NCBI GenBank assembly: GCA_943331105.2
Contig: CALQKH020000007.1
Location: 62,001 to 126,000, forward strand
DNA length: 64,000 nt
Reading direction: 5' to 3'
From: Akkermansia muciniphila
Lineage (GTDB): Bacteria; Pseudomonadota; Gammaproteobacteria; Burkholderiales; Burkholderiaceae_C
Below, piece by piece: positions 8,986-18,020 of this stretch. Within the stretch, counting starts at the first letter, position 1. Each line of letters starts with the position of its first letter. A program made the translations under genes and the position numbers. The notes under the pieces are model-generated. The model was not told the DNA's origin and did not search any database. It saw only the letters and a list, made by a program, of their open reading frames with translations.

Positions 8986-9497
8986 TGCAGGCCCTGCAGG
9001 ATCAGGCGCCATTGAATCAAGGTGCCCGTGTTGCCCAGTGAGCGGTCCTTGACCTGAAGGGCCCAGCGTCCTTGTGATACGGGCCCTGTGCCAATCGCGG
9101 ACAGCAGTTGGATGCTTTGCAGTTGACCTTGCTCGGAGTCACATGATGAACCCAAAGGGGTCGGTGAAGGCAGCGTCAGGGCAAGGGCTGAATTGGGCGG
9201 GAGGATGGACCAGCTCAAGTCAGCAGGGCTGGTGTGTGCCAGACACATCTCAATCCTGGCAGACGAAACGGATTTCAGGCTGCAATTTTGGTTGTCCCAG
9301 GTCACGGTGATGCCACTGGTGTTGTTGTCCGGGATCTGCAAGCCCGACAGGGCTGGTCGGCCCGCCCACAAGCTGGTTGAGTCGCAAGTGACGTCTCGCA
9401 AGGTGCTTGATTCCTGCACTTGTGATCCGCCGCAGCCAGCCAAGATCAGGGAGCCGACCAAGCCGACACAAGCCAGTCTGAAGGAAAATTGACGCAT
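8982..9497 (-). CDS. Lipoprotein with P/Homo B-type (proprotein convertase P) domain
   Basis: 171-residue predicted lipoprotein. A signal peptide ends in the lipobox LAGC, followed by GGS. The mature part resembles the P domain found after subtilisin-like and other secreted proteases: a DLSWSILPP strand, an LTLPSP loop, and a C-terminal GRWALQVKDRSLGNTGTL-type segment ending in a WRLIL strand. Four cysteines in the mature part could form disulfides. No protease domain is attached, which is unusual, since P domains normally accompany an enzyme. It is the first gene of a two-gene operon with the DUF6279 lipoprotein. ATG 9497 was chosen because it begins the signal peptide; an in-frame upstream ATG at 9557 adds 20 unlikely residues. 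Confidence 0.75.
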   Translation of the reverse strand: MRQFSFRLACVGLVGSLILAGCGGSQVQESSTLRDVTCDSTSLWAGRPALSGLQIPDNNTSGITVTWDNQNCSLKSVSSARIEMCLAHTSPADLSWSILPPNSALALTLPSPTPLGSSCDSEQGQLQSIQLLSAIGTGPVSQGRWALQVKDRSLGNTGTLIQWRLILQGLQ

Positions 9498-9606
9498 GTT
9501 AAGAGTGCCTTTAGAGCGAATCATAGGCCCGATGCGGGACAGCGATAATTTAACCATGGGTGATCATCTTTAAAAATCGCCGGGTACATCTGAAAGTTTG
9601 AAGTCT

Positions 9607-11013
9607 ATGAAAGCCTCTTTCCCCCCCATCGACGTCGTCATCATGGCTGCTGGCAAAGGCACCCGCATGAAAAGCCGCTTGCCCAAAGTGCTGCAGCGCT
9701 TGGCGGGTGTACCGCTGGTGCAGCATGTGCTCAATACTGCGGCGCAACTGAACGCCCGCTCTGCCGTGGTCATCACCGGCCACGGCGCTGACCAAGTGGA
9801 ACCTTTGGTTCTGGCCTCGGGTCAGGCGCTGGCCGTGCAATGCGTGCGCCAAGAGCCGCAACTGGGCACCGGCCACGCTGTGCAGCAGGCGGTGCCCGTG
9901 CTGCCCGACGATGGGGTGGTGGTGATCTTGTCGGGGGACGTGCCGCTGACCCAGGCCGACACCCTGCAAGCCCTGATCGCGCAATGTGGTGGCGCCAAGC
10001 TGGCGCTCTTGACCATTTGCCTGCCCGACCCTACGGGCTATGGTCGCATCGTGCGGCAAGGTGATGCTGTGCAAGCCATCGTGGAACAAAAAGACGCGAC
10101 CGATGCGCAGCGCCAGATCAACGAGGTCTACAGCGGCATCATGGCCGTGCCCTCTCGCCTGCTCAAAGTCTGGCTGGGGCGCATCGACAACCGCAACGCC
10201 CAAAACGAGTACTACCTGACCGATGTGGTCAAGCTGGCCGTCGCCGACGGCGTGCCCGTGGTAACCCACACCATCAGCGACCCGGTGCAGGTGGCTGGCG
10301 TGAACAGCCCGGTGCAACTGGCCGAGCTGGAACGCGCCCACCAACTGCGCCAGGCGCATCGCCTGATGGAGCAAGGCGTGCGCCTGAAAGACCCCGCCCG
10401 CTTGGATCTGCGCGGCCAGCTCGATTGCGCGCAAGATGTCGAGATCGATGTGAACTGCATTTTTGAAGGCAGCGTGTCCTTGGGCGAAGGCGTGAAGATC
10501 GGTGCGAACTGCGTGATCGCCAACTGCACCATCGGGGCAGGCGCGGTGATTCACCCCTTCACCCACATCGACGGCGAAAAACTCGGTGTGTCGGTGGGCG
10601 AAGGCGCCCTGATAGGCCCCTTTGCCCGTCTGCGCCCCGGCGCGCAGCTGGGGGCCGAGGTCCACATCGGCAACTTTGTGGAAGTCAAAAATTCCACCAT
10701 GGCCAAGGGCGCCAAAGCCAACCACTTGGCTTATCTGGGCGACGCCACCGTGGGCGAGCGGGTGAACTACGGTGCGGGCAGCATCACCGCCAATTACGAC
10801 GGGGCCAACAAACACCGCACCGTGATCGAGGCCGACGTGCACATCGGCAGCAACTGCGTGCTGGTCGCCCCCATCACCATCGGTGCAGGTGGCACCGTGG
10901 GCGGCGGCTCCACCATCACCAAGAGCACCGAGCCAGGCTCGCTCAGCGTGGCGCGCGGCAAGCAGGTCAGCATCGCGAACTGGGCGCGGCCCAAGAAGCA
11001 GCCCAAAGCCTGA
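9607..11013 (+). CDS. glmU: Bifunctional N-acetylglucosamine-1-phosphate uridyltransferase / glucosamine-1-phosphate acetyltransferase
   Basis: Makes UDP-GlcNAc in two steps: the C-terminal domain acetylates GlcN-1-P and the N-terminal domain adds UMP from UTP. 468 residues from ATG 9607, as usual; a TTG three codons earlier is possible. The N-terminal pyrophosphorylase shows IMAAGKGTRMKS. The C-terminal left-handed beta-helix has repeated hexapeptides (IGANCVIANCTIG, LGAEVHIGNFVEVKNS) and ends with a basic PKKQPK tail. UDP-GlcNAc feeds the peptidoglycan and lipid A genes later in the window (murG, lpxC). It is divergent from the lipoprotein pair across about 110 bp. Confidence 0.96.
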   Translation: MKASFPPIDVVIMAAGKGTRMKSRLPKVLQRLAGVPLVQHVLNTAAQLNARSAVVITGHGADQVEPLVLASGQALAVQCVRQEPQLGTGHAVQQAVPVLPDDGVVVILSGDVPLTQADTLQALIAQCGGAKLALLTICLPDPTGYGRIVRQGDAVQAIVEQKDATDAQRQINEVYSGIMAVPSRLLKVWLGRIDNRNAQNEYYLTDVVKLAVADGVPVVTHTISDPVQVAGVNSPVQLAELERAHQLRQAHRLMEQGVRLKDPARLDLRGQLDCAQDVEIDVNCIFEGSVSLGEGVKIGANCVIANCTIGAGAVIHPFTHIDGEKLGVSVGEGALIGPFARLRPGAQLGAEVHIGNFVEVKNSTMAKGAKANHLAYLGDATVGERVNYGAGSITANYDGANKHRTVIEADVHIGSNCVLVAPITIGAGGTVGGGSTITKSTEPGSLSVARGKQVSIANWARPKKQPKA

Positions 11014-11035
11014 GGGTGCCCGTTCAGCGTGCTGT

Positions 11036-11848
11036 TCAGCGCTGTGTGCCGGACTTTTTCAAAGCCGCCCAGGCCATGCGGTCCACCCAACTTGGGGCGA
11101 GTAACTTAAGCCAGCGGCCCACATGTCCGATGGGGTTCATCAGCAAGTCGCGTTGGCGTCGCTCAGTGCCTTGCAAGATTTTTTGTACGCACAACTTGAC
11201 CGGCATGGCCTTGTCTTCGCTCAGGCCGCTGGAGCCTGCAGGCTGGCCCAGGGCATTGAAGCCGCGGCGGCGGATGTCGGTGGCCACCACGCCGGGGTAG
11301 GCAATCGTCACCGACACCCCATCGCTCAGCAATTCGGTACGCAGCGCCTCCATGAAGCCATTCATCGCAAATTTGCTGGTGCAGTAAGCCGTGCGACCCG
11401 GCACACCCACCAAGCCCGCCAAAGACGAGACCGCCACGATGCGACCGCGTGAGGCTTTGAGGTGCGGTAGCGCGGCATGTGTGCACCAGATGGTGCCCCA
11501 CAGGTTGACCCGCATCAGCTCTTCGTACCATCCCAAATGGGCTGCATCCACTTCTTGCAGCAGGGCGTGAGCAGATACACCGGCGTTGTTGATCAGCGTG
11601 TCGATCCGGCCAAAATGCTGCACGGTTTGTGCGATCAGGGCTTCGCAGTCTGCGCGCACGCTGACATCGGTGGGCACACACAACACCTGCGCCCCGTGCT
11701 GGCGACAGGCATCAGCCACCGCTTCCAATTTGGCCGCCTGGCGGGCGGCCAGCACCAGCGCCACGGCGGCACCTTTTGTGCGGGCCAGCTGCATGGCCAT
11801 TTCGGCCCCAATGCCTTCAGATGCACCCGTGATGATGATCACATTCAT
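11036..11848 (-). CDS. SDR family NAD(P)-dependent oxidoreductase
   Basis: 270-residue classical short-chain dehydrogenase/reductase. The nucleotide-binding TGASEGIG motif is at residues 7-14, NNAG follows beta-4, the catalytic serine is in SSLAG, and the active-site YCTSK supplies Tyr and Lys. A C-terminal WLKLLAPSWVDRMAWAALK segment is hydrophobic and could be membrane-associated, as in retinol-dehydrogenase-like members. ATG 11848 has an AAGGA Shine-Dalgarno eight bases upstream. It converges with glmU (22 bp gap). Substrate unknown; lipid-type ketones or alcohols are typical. Confidence 0.9.
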   Translation of the reverse strand: MNVIIITGASEGIGAEMAMQLARTKGAAVALVLAARQAAKLEAVADACRQHGAQVLCVPTDVSVRADCEALIAQTVQHFGRIDTLINNAGVSAHALLQEVDAAHLGWYEELMRVNLWGTIWCTHAALPHLKASRGRIVAVSSLAGLVGVPGRTAYCTSKFAMNGFMEALRTELLSDGVSVTIAYPGVVATDIRRRGFNALGQPAGSSGLSEDKAMPVKLCVQKILQGTERRQRDLLMNPIGHVGRWLKLLAPSWVDRMAWAALKKSGTQR

Positions 11849-11957
11849 GCCAGATTCCTTGTGGTGGACTTGCGGAAGCTGTGCACGCCCGGTTTGCTTC
11901 AGGATTCTTTCACACTCGCGTGCACAGGGCGCAGACTATTAAATCTCGATCCAATCG

Positions 11958-11984
11958 AACGATTCATTCGTTTTGTGCTATATT
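11958..11984 (+). promoter_or_regulatory. Promoter/operator of the Phd-PIN toxin-antitoxin pair
   Basis: An inverted repeat AACGA-5 nt-TCGTT (11958-11972) lies immediately before a TATATT -10-like hexamer (11979-11984), which ends six bases before the antitoxin ATG at 11991. Phd/YefM antitoxins normally repress their own promoter by binding such palindromes, so an autoregulatory operator is the natural reading. No convincing -35 element and no Shine-Dalgarno were seen; the mRNA may be leaderless. Confidence 0.5.
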
Positions 11985-11990
11985 GGTGCC

Positions 11991-12242
11991 ATGCAAACCC
12001 TGACTGCTAACGAAGCCAAAACCCAGTTCGGCCATTTCATCGATCTGGCGCAACGCGAGCCCGTGCGCGTCATGCGCCGTGATCGTGTGGTCGGTGTCAT
12101 GGTCTCCGCGCACGACTACGAAGCCATGCGTGAGTTTTACGCCAACCGCCTGCAGCACACCTTGGTGGACACGGCGACCAAGGCTGAACGTGCGGGCTTG
12201 ACCCCTGAGCTTCTGGAAGATTTATTGCGTGACGAGTCTTAA
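11991..12242 (+). CDS. Type II antitoxin, Phd/YefM family
   Basis: 83-residue antitoxin. The N-terminal Phd fold is recognisable: LTANEAKTQFGHFIDLAQREPVRVMR, then a VVGVMVSAHDYEAMRE strand-helix, and a C-terminal tail that would bind and neutralise the toxin. ATG 11991 was chosen over an in-frame TTG at 11973. The last 14 bp overlap the start of the PIN toxin gene, the usual antitoxin-first layout. Expected role: form a complex with the downstream PIN RNase and repress the shared promoter. Confidence 0.88.
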   Translation: MQTLTANEAKTQFGHFIDLAQREPVRVMRRDRVVGVMVSAHDYEAMREFYANRLQHTLVDTATKAERAGLTPELLEDLLRDES

Positions 12243-12645
12243 GCTGGTCATGGACACCAACATCCTCATCAGCGCTGCACTTTCTGTACAAGGTGCGCCT
12301 GCGCAGTTGGTGCTGTGTGCCCTGGCTCGGCACCGTTTGGTGTTTTCTCAAACAACGTTTGAAGAGCTGCGCACGCGGATTTACCGACCCAAATTTGACC
12401 GTTACATCTCCTTGGACGACCGCGAGCGTTTGTTGCGCGACTTCAATGCCAGCGCGATTTGGGTGGATCCAGGAGAGCCTGCACAATATTGCCGGGATCG
12501 CGATGACGATCATTTCATTGAAGCAGCGCTCAAGGCCCAGGCCGATTACTTGGTTAGCGGCGACAAGGATCTGCTGGAGACGCCCCCCGTACAAGGACTG
12601 CACGTGGTGTCGGTCCATCAGGCAATGGAAGCTTTGGGGCTTTAG
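12229..12645 (+). CDS. PIN-domain toxin (putative toxin-antitoxin RNase)
   Basis: 138-residue PIN-domain protein, predicted Mg2+-dependent endoribonuclease toxin. The first acidic residue is in VMDTNILIS near the N-terminus, followed by a central ELRTRI glutamate and the C-terminal acidic cluster RDRDDDHFIEAA and SGDKDLL. It resembles the PIN_3 toxin-antitoxin subgroup more than VapC. The start is GTG 12229, overlapping the antitoxin gene by 14 bp; ATG 12250 is the alternative. The stop codon overlaps the convergent Lrp-type gene by four bases. Confidence 0.87.
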   Translation: MTSLKLVMDTNILISAALSVQGAPAQLVLCALARHRLVFSQTTFEELRTRIYRPKFDRYISLDDRERLLRDFNASAIWVDPGEPAQYCRDRDDDHFIEAALKAQADYLVSGDKDLLETPPVQGLHVVSVHQAMEALGL

Positions 12646-13133
12646 TCGCTGGCCAACAGCGGCCAGGTCGTCGTGAACTTGGCGCGTTTGGTCGCAAAAA
12701 ACGCCTTCACATTGCGCACGTTGGCGTCTTGGGTGAACAGGGTTTGGCTGATTGCCAGATAGTTAGGCATGTCGCGGGCCTGCACCACCAGCATGAAGTC
12801 AGGGCCTGGGGACACGCGCCAGCACTGCTGTACCGCATCGTGCGTCACGGCGCGGGCCTCGAAGGCGTCGAGGTGTTCGCTGCCTTGTTTGTCCAAAGAC
12901 ACCTCGACCATGGCCGTGAGGCCGTGGCCCAGCGTGGCGGCTAGCCTGTCGGTGCTGAGCACCGCCACTTGGCGCTCAATCCAACCGCCTTCAACCAAGC
13001 GTTTGACTCGGCGCAGGCAAGTGGGGGGCGAGACGTTGACCTTTTCCGCCAGCGCCACATTGCTCAGGCTGGCGTCGCGTTGCAGGCTGTCCAGCAGTTG
13101 CAGATCGATCGCATCAAGTTCATTGTGTTCCAT
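12642..13133 (-). CDS. Lrp/AsnC family transcriptional regulator
   Basis: 163-residue feast/famine regulator. The N-terminal helix-turn-helix contains DAIDLQLLDSLQRDASLSN and VSPPTCLRRVKRLVEGGWI; the C-terminal RAM domain, which binds amino acids and drives oligomerisation, covers VEVSLDKQGSEHLDAFE to the end. ATG 13133 was chosen; an in-frame ATG at 13163 adds ten AT-rich-encoded residues and would run through the putative operator. It is divergent from glmS. Lrp proteins of this size usually regulate themselves and a nearby amino-acid gene. The effector is unknown. Confidence 0.9.
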   Translation of the reverse strand: MEHNELDAIDLQLLDSLQRDASLSNVALAEKVNVSPPTCLRRVKRLVEGGWIERQVAVLSTDRLAATLGHGLTAMVEVSLDKQGSEHLDAFEARAVTHDAVQQCWRVSPGPDFMLVVQARDMPNYLAISQTLFTQDANVRNVKAFFATKRAKFTTTWPLLASD

Positions 13134-13140
13134 ATAAATG

Positions 13141-13158
13141 ATTTTATTGAAATAAAAT
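13141..13158. promoter_or_regulatory. AT-rich palindrome upstream of the Lrp-type gene
   Basis: A perfect 8 bp inverted repeat, ATTTTATT-GA-AATAAAAT, lies 7 bp before the Lrp-type start codon, inside the strongly AT-rich gap to glmS (13134-13270). A second AAATAAAAT copy follows near 13190. Spaced AT-rich half-sites of this kind fit autoregulation by an Lrp/AsnC protein and might also affect glmS. Confidence 0.45.
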
Positions 13159-13270
13159 TCCAATTTATCGTGAATGTGAAATTATCATTTAAATAAAATC
13201 AATAAATTAACGAGAAATTTCTTTTTGATCGTTCTAACATCCAGCACATTGCTTGTTTTGGAGCTTCAAC

Positions 13271-15130
13271 ATGTGTGGCATCGTCGGCGCCGTTTCTTCC
13301 CGCAACATCGTTCCCATTCTCGTACAAGGCCTGCAGCGGCTCGAATACCGTGGCTATGACTCTTGCGGCGTGGCCGTGCACGCGGCCAGTCTGGGTGGCA
13401 AGGGCGGTTTGCAGCGCGCTCGCAGCACCTCGCGTGTGGCCGAGTTGATGGACCAGGTCAAGGTCGATCACATCGAAGGCGGCACCGGCATCGCCCACAC
13501 CCGCTGGGCCACGCACGGCGCACCTGCGGTGCACAACGCGCACCCGCACTTCAGCCACGGCACGGGCGCAGCAGACACCAAGCCTGGCAAAGTGGCGCTG
13601 GTGCACAACGGCATCATTGAAAACCACGAAGAGCTGCGCGCCGCCCTGCAAGCCAAGGGCTATGTGTTTTTGAGCCAGACCGACACCGAAGTCATCGCCC
13701 ACCTCGTGGACAGCGTGTATGACGGCGACATTTTTGAAGCCGTCAAAACCGCCATCCGCCAATTGCACGGCGCATATGCGATTGCCGTGTTCCACAAAGA
13801 CGAGCCGCAGCACGTGATCGGCGCTCGCGCAGGCTCACCGCTCATCTTGGGCGTGGGCCAAGGCGAAACCTTTTTGGCCAGCGACGCGATGGCTTTGGCC
13901 GGTGTGACCGATCAGATCGTTTATCTGGAAGAAGGCGACGTGGTCGACATCCAGCTGGGCAAATACTGGGTGGTGGACCGTGATCACAAGGCGGTGAGCC
14001 GCGCCGTGAAAACCGTGCACGCGCACAGCGGCGCGGCCGAACTGGGGCCGTATCGCCACTACATGCAAAAAGAAATCTTCGAGCAGCCCCGCGCCATTGC
14101 CGACACGCTCGAAGGCGTGGAGGGCATCACGCCCGAGTTGTTTGGCGACGGTGCTTATTCAACATTCAAGGCCATCGACAACGTGTTGATCTTGGCCTGC
14201 GGCACCAGCTACTACAGCGGCTGCGTGGCCAAGTACTGGATCGAAGCCATTGCCAAAGTGCCTTGCCAGGTCGAGATCGCCAGCGAATACCGTTACCGCG
14301 AATCGGTGCCCAACCCCAACACCCTCATCGTCACCATCACCCAAAGCGGTGAAACCGCCGACACCTTGGCGGCGCTGCGCCACGCCCAGAGTCTGGGCAT
14401 GAAGCACACACTGACCATTTGCAACGTGTCCACCAGCGCCATGGTGCGCGAGTGCAAACACGCCTATGTGACCCGCGCCGGGGCCGAAATCGGCGTGGCC
14501 TCGACCAAGGCATTCACCACGCAACTGGCCGGTTTGTTCTTATTGACTCTTGCGCTGGCGCAGACCCAAGGGCGCCTCAGCGACGAAGAGGAAGCTGGGC
14601 ACATCAAGGACATGCGCCACCTGCCCGCTGCGCTGCAGGCGGTGCTGGCGCTGGAGCCGCAAATCATCGCGTGGTCGCAAGAATTTGCAAGCAAAGAAAA
14701 CGCGCTGTTTTTGGGCAGGGGCACCCACTACCCGATCGCACTCGAAGGCGCACTCAAGCTCAAAGAGATCACCTACATCCACGCCGAGGCCTATGCCGCT
14801 GGCGAGTTGAAGCACGGCCCCTTGGCTTTGGTGACCAGCGCCATGCCTGTGGTGACGGTCGCACCCAACGACCAGCTGCTCGAAAAGCTCAAGAGCAACA
14901 TGCAGGAAGTGCGGGCGCGCGGCGGTGTGCTCTATGTGCTGGCCGATGGCGACACGAAGATTGAAAGCAGCGAAGGCGTGAATGTGATTCGCATGCCCGA
15001 GCACTATGGTGTGCTCTCACCCATCCTTCACGTGGTGCCTTTGCAGCTGCTGAGTTATCACACCGCGTGTGCGCGGGGGACGGATGTGGACAAGCCTAGG
15101 AACTTGGCAAAGAGTGTGACGGTGGAGTAA
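13271..15130 (+). CDS. glmS: Glutamine--fructose-6-phosphate aminotransferase (isomerizing)
   Basis: Makes glucosamine-6-phosphate from fructose-6-phosphate and glutamine, the entry to amino-sugar synthesis for peptidoglycan and lipopolysaccharide. 619 residues. After removal of Met, Cys2 (CGIVGAV) is the glutaminase nucleophile; RGYDSCG and the HTRWATHG and HNGIIEN motifs complete that domain. Two SIS domains follow ([35 protein letters not shown]), and the protein ends in the conserved [16 protein letters not shown] 13271 has a GGAG Shine-Dalgarno; the in-frame TTG at 13253 would block Cys2 processing and is rejected. No glmS ribozyme is apparent upstream. Confidence 0.97.
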   Translation: MCGIVGAVSSRNIVPILVQGLQRLEYRGYDSCGVAVHAASLGGKGGLQRARSTSRVAELMDQVKVDHIEGGTGIAHTRWATHGAPAVHNAHPHFSHGTGAADTKPGKVALVHNGIIENHEELRAALQAKGYVFLSQTDTEVIAHLVDSVYDGDIFEAVKTAIRQLHGAYAIAVFHKDEPQHVIGARAGSPLILGVGQGETFLASDAMALAGVTDQIVYLEEGDVVDIQLGKYWVVDRDHKAVSRAVKTVHAHSGAAELGPYRHYMQKEIFEQPRAIADTLEGVEGITPELFGDGAYSTFKAIDNVLILACGTSYYSGCVAKYWIEAIAKVPCQVEIASEYRYRESVPNPNTLIVTITQSGETADTLAALRHAQSLGMKHTLTICNVSTSAMVRECKHAYVTRAGAEIGVASTKAFTTQLAGLFLLTLALAQTQGRLSDEEEAGHIKDMRHLPAALQAVLALEPQIIAWSQEFASKENALFLGRGTHYPIALEGALKLKEITYIHAEAYAAGELKHGPLALVTSAMPVVTVAPNDQLLEKLKSNMQEVRARGGVLYVLADGDTKIESSEGVNVIRMPEHYGVLSPILHVVPLQLLSYHTACARGTDVDKPRNLAKSVTVE

Positions 15131-15384
15131 GGGGCCCCAGCGCTTAAACCATCAACAGCGTTTTGATTACTCCATCCACGGACAGGATGATGAATTTGGT
15201 GTTGCCTTTGACGTTCACACTTTGTTGGTGTCGCTGCTGCGCTGGCGTGCTTGATTTGACAATGCAGGCACCGACGGCCAAGCCCCATCGCCTTGAACCC
15301 CACACGGTTAATTCTCTGTCTGGTTCAAGTTGGTGTTAATTTAAACAGTTTCGCGCGCCCTGCGCATTTAACCCGCACCGAACC

Positions 15385-17070
15385 ATGACGCTTCACACCG
15401 CCTTGCCGCAGCCACGCACCCCGTCTTCAGGCTTGTCCCATGTTCGAGGGTTTGACGATCAGCCCCTGAGCAACGCTTGTTTGCACGAGTTGCTGGACCA
15501 TGCTGTGCAGCGCTGGCCCGAGCGGGATGCGGCTGTTTTTTGTGCCGAAGGCATACGTTGGAGTTGGGCTGAGTTTCAAAGCCAAGTGAACGCTGCCGCA
15601 GCCGCCTTGCATGCACTGGGAGTGCAACGTAGCGACAGGGTGGGCATCTGGTCGCCCAACCGTTCAGAGTGGCTGGTCACGCAATTTGCCACGGCCCGCC
15701 TGGGGGCGATTTTGGTCAACATCAACCCTGCCTACCGTGTGGCCGAGTTGGCTTATGCGCTGAACAAAGCCAGCGTATCGGTTTTGGTCAGTGCCAGCCG
15801 TTTCAAAACCAGCGATTACCTGGGCATGTTGGTTCAGCTCGGCTTTGGTGCTGCTGATTCACAACTGCCAACTTTGCGGCATGTGATCCGTTTGGGTGCA
15901 GGGGGCCATGCCGACATGGTGGATTGGTCGGCCTTGATGGCACAAGGCCACACCCGCTTGCCCGATGCGCAAAGCCTGAATGCCCACCAGGCCATCAACA
16001 TCCAGTTCACCAGCGGCACCACGGGTGCGCCCAAGGGGGCAACGCTGACGCACCACAACATCGTGAACAACGCCATTGCCGTGGCTGCTTGCATGCGCTT
16101 GTCTGAACAAGACCGGCTTTGCATTCCGGTCCCGCTTTACCACTGCTTTGGCATGGTGTTGTCGGTCTTGGCATGTACCTCGGTGGGGGCAGCCATGGTT
16201 TTCCCGGGTGAAGGTTTTGACCCCGTGGAGACCTTGTCTGCTGTACAAGCCGAACGCTGCACGGCTTTGCATGGCGTGCCCACCATGTTCATTGCCGAAC
16301 TCGATCACCCCGAATTTTCGCGTTTCGATTTGAGCACCTTGCGCACCGGCATCATGGCGGGTGCGCCTTGCCCCATCGAGGTGATGCGCCGGGTTCAGTC
16401 GCTCATGCACATGCGCGAGGTGACCATTGCTTACGGCATGACAGAGACCAGCCCAGTCAGCTTTCAAAGCGCCACCGACGACCCGCTCGACAAGCGGGTC
16501 ACCACCGTGGGCCGCGTCTTGCCTCACTTGGAAGTGCGTATTGTGGATGCGCAGCGCCAAACCGTGCCAATTGGTGAAACGGGTGAGCTGTGTACGCGGG
16601 GCTATTCGGTCATGCAGGGCTATTGGGATGAGCCAGAACGCACGGCCGACACCATCCAAGACGGCTGGATGCACACCGGCGACTTGGCCACCATGGACGC
16701 CGAGGGGTACTGCAATATCGTGGGGCGCTTGAAGGACATGGTGATCCGCGGTGGAGAGAACATCTACCCGCGTGAGATCGAAGAGTTTTTGTTTCGCCAT
16801 CCCAAAATTGCCGCGGTGCAGGTTTTCGGTGTGCCGGACGAGCGTTATGGCGAGCAGCTTTGCGCTTGGGTAGTGCAGCGCCCGGGGGCCGAATGCACGG
16901 AACAAGAGCTGCGAACTTTTTGTGAGCAAAATATCGCGCACTTCAAAGTGCCCCGTTACATCCGCATGGTCGAAGAACTGCCGGTCACGGTGACGGGCAA
17001 GCCGCAAAAGTTTTTGATGCGCGAGGCCATGGTGGCCGAATTGGGCCTGAACCGCCCGACGTCAGCCTGA
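15385..17070 (+). CDS. AMP-binding acyl-CoA synthetase (fatty-acid CoA ligase)
   Basis: 561-residue ANL-superfamily enzyme, predicted to activate a carboxylic acid with ATP and transfer it to CoA. The AMP-binding P-loop is [10 protein letters not shown], followed by YGMTETSP, the TGDLATMD motif, and the C-terminal [23 protein letters not shown] hinge region. The catalytic lysine is in the terminal TGKPQKF. It resembles medium- or long-chain fatty acyl-CoA ligases of the ACSF2 type. The 254 bp gap upstream, after glmS, holds no gene and no clear terminator. Downstream, the SET-domain gene follows in the same direction after 24 bp. Confidence 0.92.
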   Translation: MTLHTALPQPRTPSSGLSHVRGFDDQPLSNACLHELLDHAVQRWPERDAAVFCAEGIRWSWAEFQSQVNAAAAALHALGVQRSDRVGIWSPNRSEWLVTQFATARLGAILVNINPAYRVAELAYALNKASVSVLVSASRFKTSDYLGMLVQLGFGAADSQLPTLRHVIRLGAGGHADMVDWSALMAQGHTRLPDAQSLNAHQAINIQFTSGTTGAPKGATLTHHNIVNNAIAVAACMRLSEQDRLCIPVPLYHCFGMVLSVLACTSVGAAMVFPGEGFDPVETLSAVQAERCTALHGVPTMFIAELDHPEFSRFDLSTLRTGIMAGAPCPIEVMRRVQSLMHMREVTIAYGMTETSPVSFQSATDDPLDKRVTTVGRVLPHLEVRIVDAQRQTVPIGETGELCTRGYSVMQGYWDEPERTADTIQDGWMHTGDLATMDAEGYCNIVGRLKDMVIRGGENIYPREIEEFLFRHPKIAAVQVFGVPDERYGEQLCAWVVQRPGAECTEQELRTFCEQNIAHFKVPRYIRMVEELPVTVTGKPQKFLMREAMVAELGLNRPTSA

Positions 17071-17094
17071 ACCTGAAGCCTTCGTGCAGCCTTC

Positions 17095-17550
17095 ATGAAG
17101 CCTTCACCATCGCCAAGCCCCATAGAGGTTCTGTCTTCGGGTGTGCATGGCAAGGGCGTGTTTGCCACACGCCACATGGCTGCAGGTGAACGGGTCATCG
17201 AGTATGTGGGTGAGCGCATCAGCATGGCTGAAGCCATTCGCCGCCACCCGCACGATGCGGCCAACCCAGACCACACTTTTTACTTTCACTTGGACGATGG
17301 CCAGGTGATCGATGCGCTGTACGGTGGCAATGACTCTAAATGGATCAACCATTCGTGCCGCCCCAATTGCGTGCCCGATGAAGTCAAGGGCCGCATTTAC
17401 ATTGTGACGCGAAGGCCCGTCTTCAAAGGGGAGGAGCTGAACTTTGACTATGGCTTGTTCAGTGACGAGCCCCTGACCGATGCGCTGAAAGCCCGGTATG
17501 TCTGCCGCTGTGGTGCTCCCAAGTGCCGGGGCACGATGCTGACAGACTGA
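17095..17550 (+). CDS. SET domain protein-lysine methyltransferase
   Basis: 151-residue protein that is almost entirely a SET domain. It contains HGKGVFATRHM, a YVGE motif, the SAM and active-site signature WINHSCRPNC, the ELNFDYG motif, and a post-SET Cys cluster, CRCGAPKCRG, that would bind zinc with the NHSC cysteine. Such enzymes methylate lysines; bacterial members are scattered and their substrates mostly unknown. Possible local substrates with Lys/Ala-rich, histone-like tails include the DksA-like protein at 34462-35586, but this is only a suggestion. No clear Shine-Dalgarno precedes the ATG. Confidence 0.9.
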   Translation: MKPSPSPSPIEVLSSGVHGKGVFATRHMAAGERVIEYVGERISMAEAIRRHPHDAANPDHTFYFHLDDGQVIDALYGGNDSKWINHSCRPNCVPDEVKGRIYIVTRRPVFKGEELNFDYGLFSDEPLTDALKARYVCRCGAPKCRGTMLTD

Positions 17551-17581
17551 GCGCTCAGACCCTGATGCCTGCCCCTGCTGA

Positions 17582-17899
17582 TCAAAAGCCTTGGCGTTTT
17601 TGGTCGCGCAACATGAACAGGTACAGGCTTTCTACCTTCTCGCGTGCCCAAGGGGTTTTGCGCAAAAACTTCAGGCTGGAGCCCACGCTGGGCTCGTGGG
17701 TGAAGCAGCGCACGGGGATGCGTCGCCCCAGATCGTCCCAGCCATAAAAGTCGGCCAGTTGGGTCACGATGGCTTCCAAGGTCAGGCCATGCAGTGGGTT
17801 GCGTGGTTGTGATGGCTGTGGGGGCCGATGTGCTGGGGCGCTTGAATCCAGGGTGGTTGGCGAAGGGTCAGGCGTTGGGGTGGTGTCGTCGGCTTGCAT
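17582..17899 (-). CDS. VF530 (DUF2132) family protein
   Basis: 105-residue protein with a disordered Pro/Thr/Ser-rich N-terminus of about 35 residues and a C-terminal VF530 domain. The conserved run [39 protein letters not shown] and KVESLYL is clear. A structure exists for the founding member and DNA binding has been suggested, but the cellular role is not known. ATG 17899 was chosen; an ATG at 17938 in the same frame would add 13 residues. It converges with the SET-domain gene. Confidence 0.87.
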   Translation of the reverse strand: MQADDTTPTPDPSPTTLDSSAPAHRPPQPSQPRNPLHGLTLEAIVTQLADFYGWDDLGRRIPVRCFTHEPSVGSSLKFLRKTPWAREKVESLYLFMLRDQKRQGF

Positions 17900-18020
17900 G
17901 GGCCGATTGTCAGCGCAAAAAGCCTTGTCAGTCAGCATTTGAGTCTGTTGGTGTTTTAGCGCACAGTGGTTGAGCCGCTTGGGGCCCTAGGCTCGGACTT
18001 TGCCAAGAGCGCGATACCCG

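Noticed and set aside
13134-13270. glmS ribozyme or riboswitch upstream of glmS
   Set aside because: The short AT-rich leader lacks any structured core; glmS ribozymes are found mainly in Firmicutes.
15058-15303. 81-codon minus-strand frame overlapping the 3' end of glmS
   Set aside because: Its C-terminal part is simply the antisense reading of the conserved GlmS end. This antisense reading recurs in databases as a spurious hypothetical protein.
15131-15384. 254 bp gap considered for a small RNA or tRNA
   Set aside because: No cloverleaf, no T-loop consensus and no clear hairpin-plus-T-run terminator was found; nothing supportable there.
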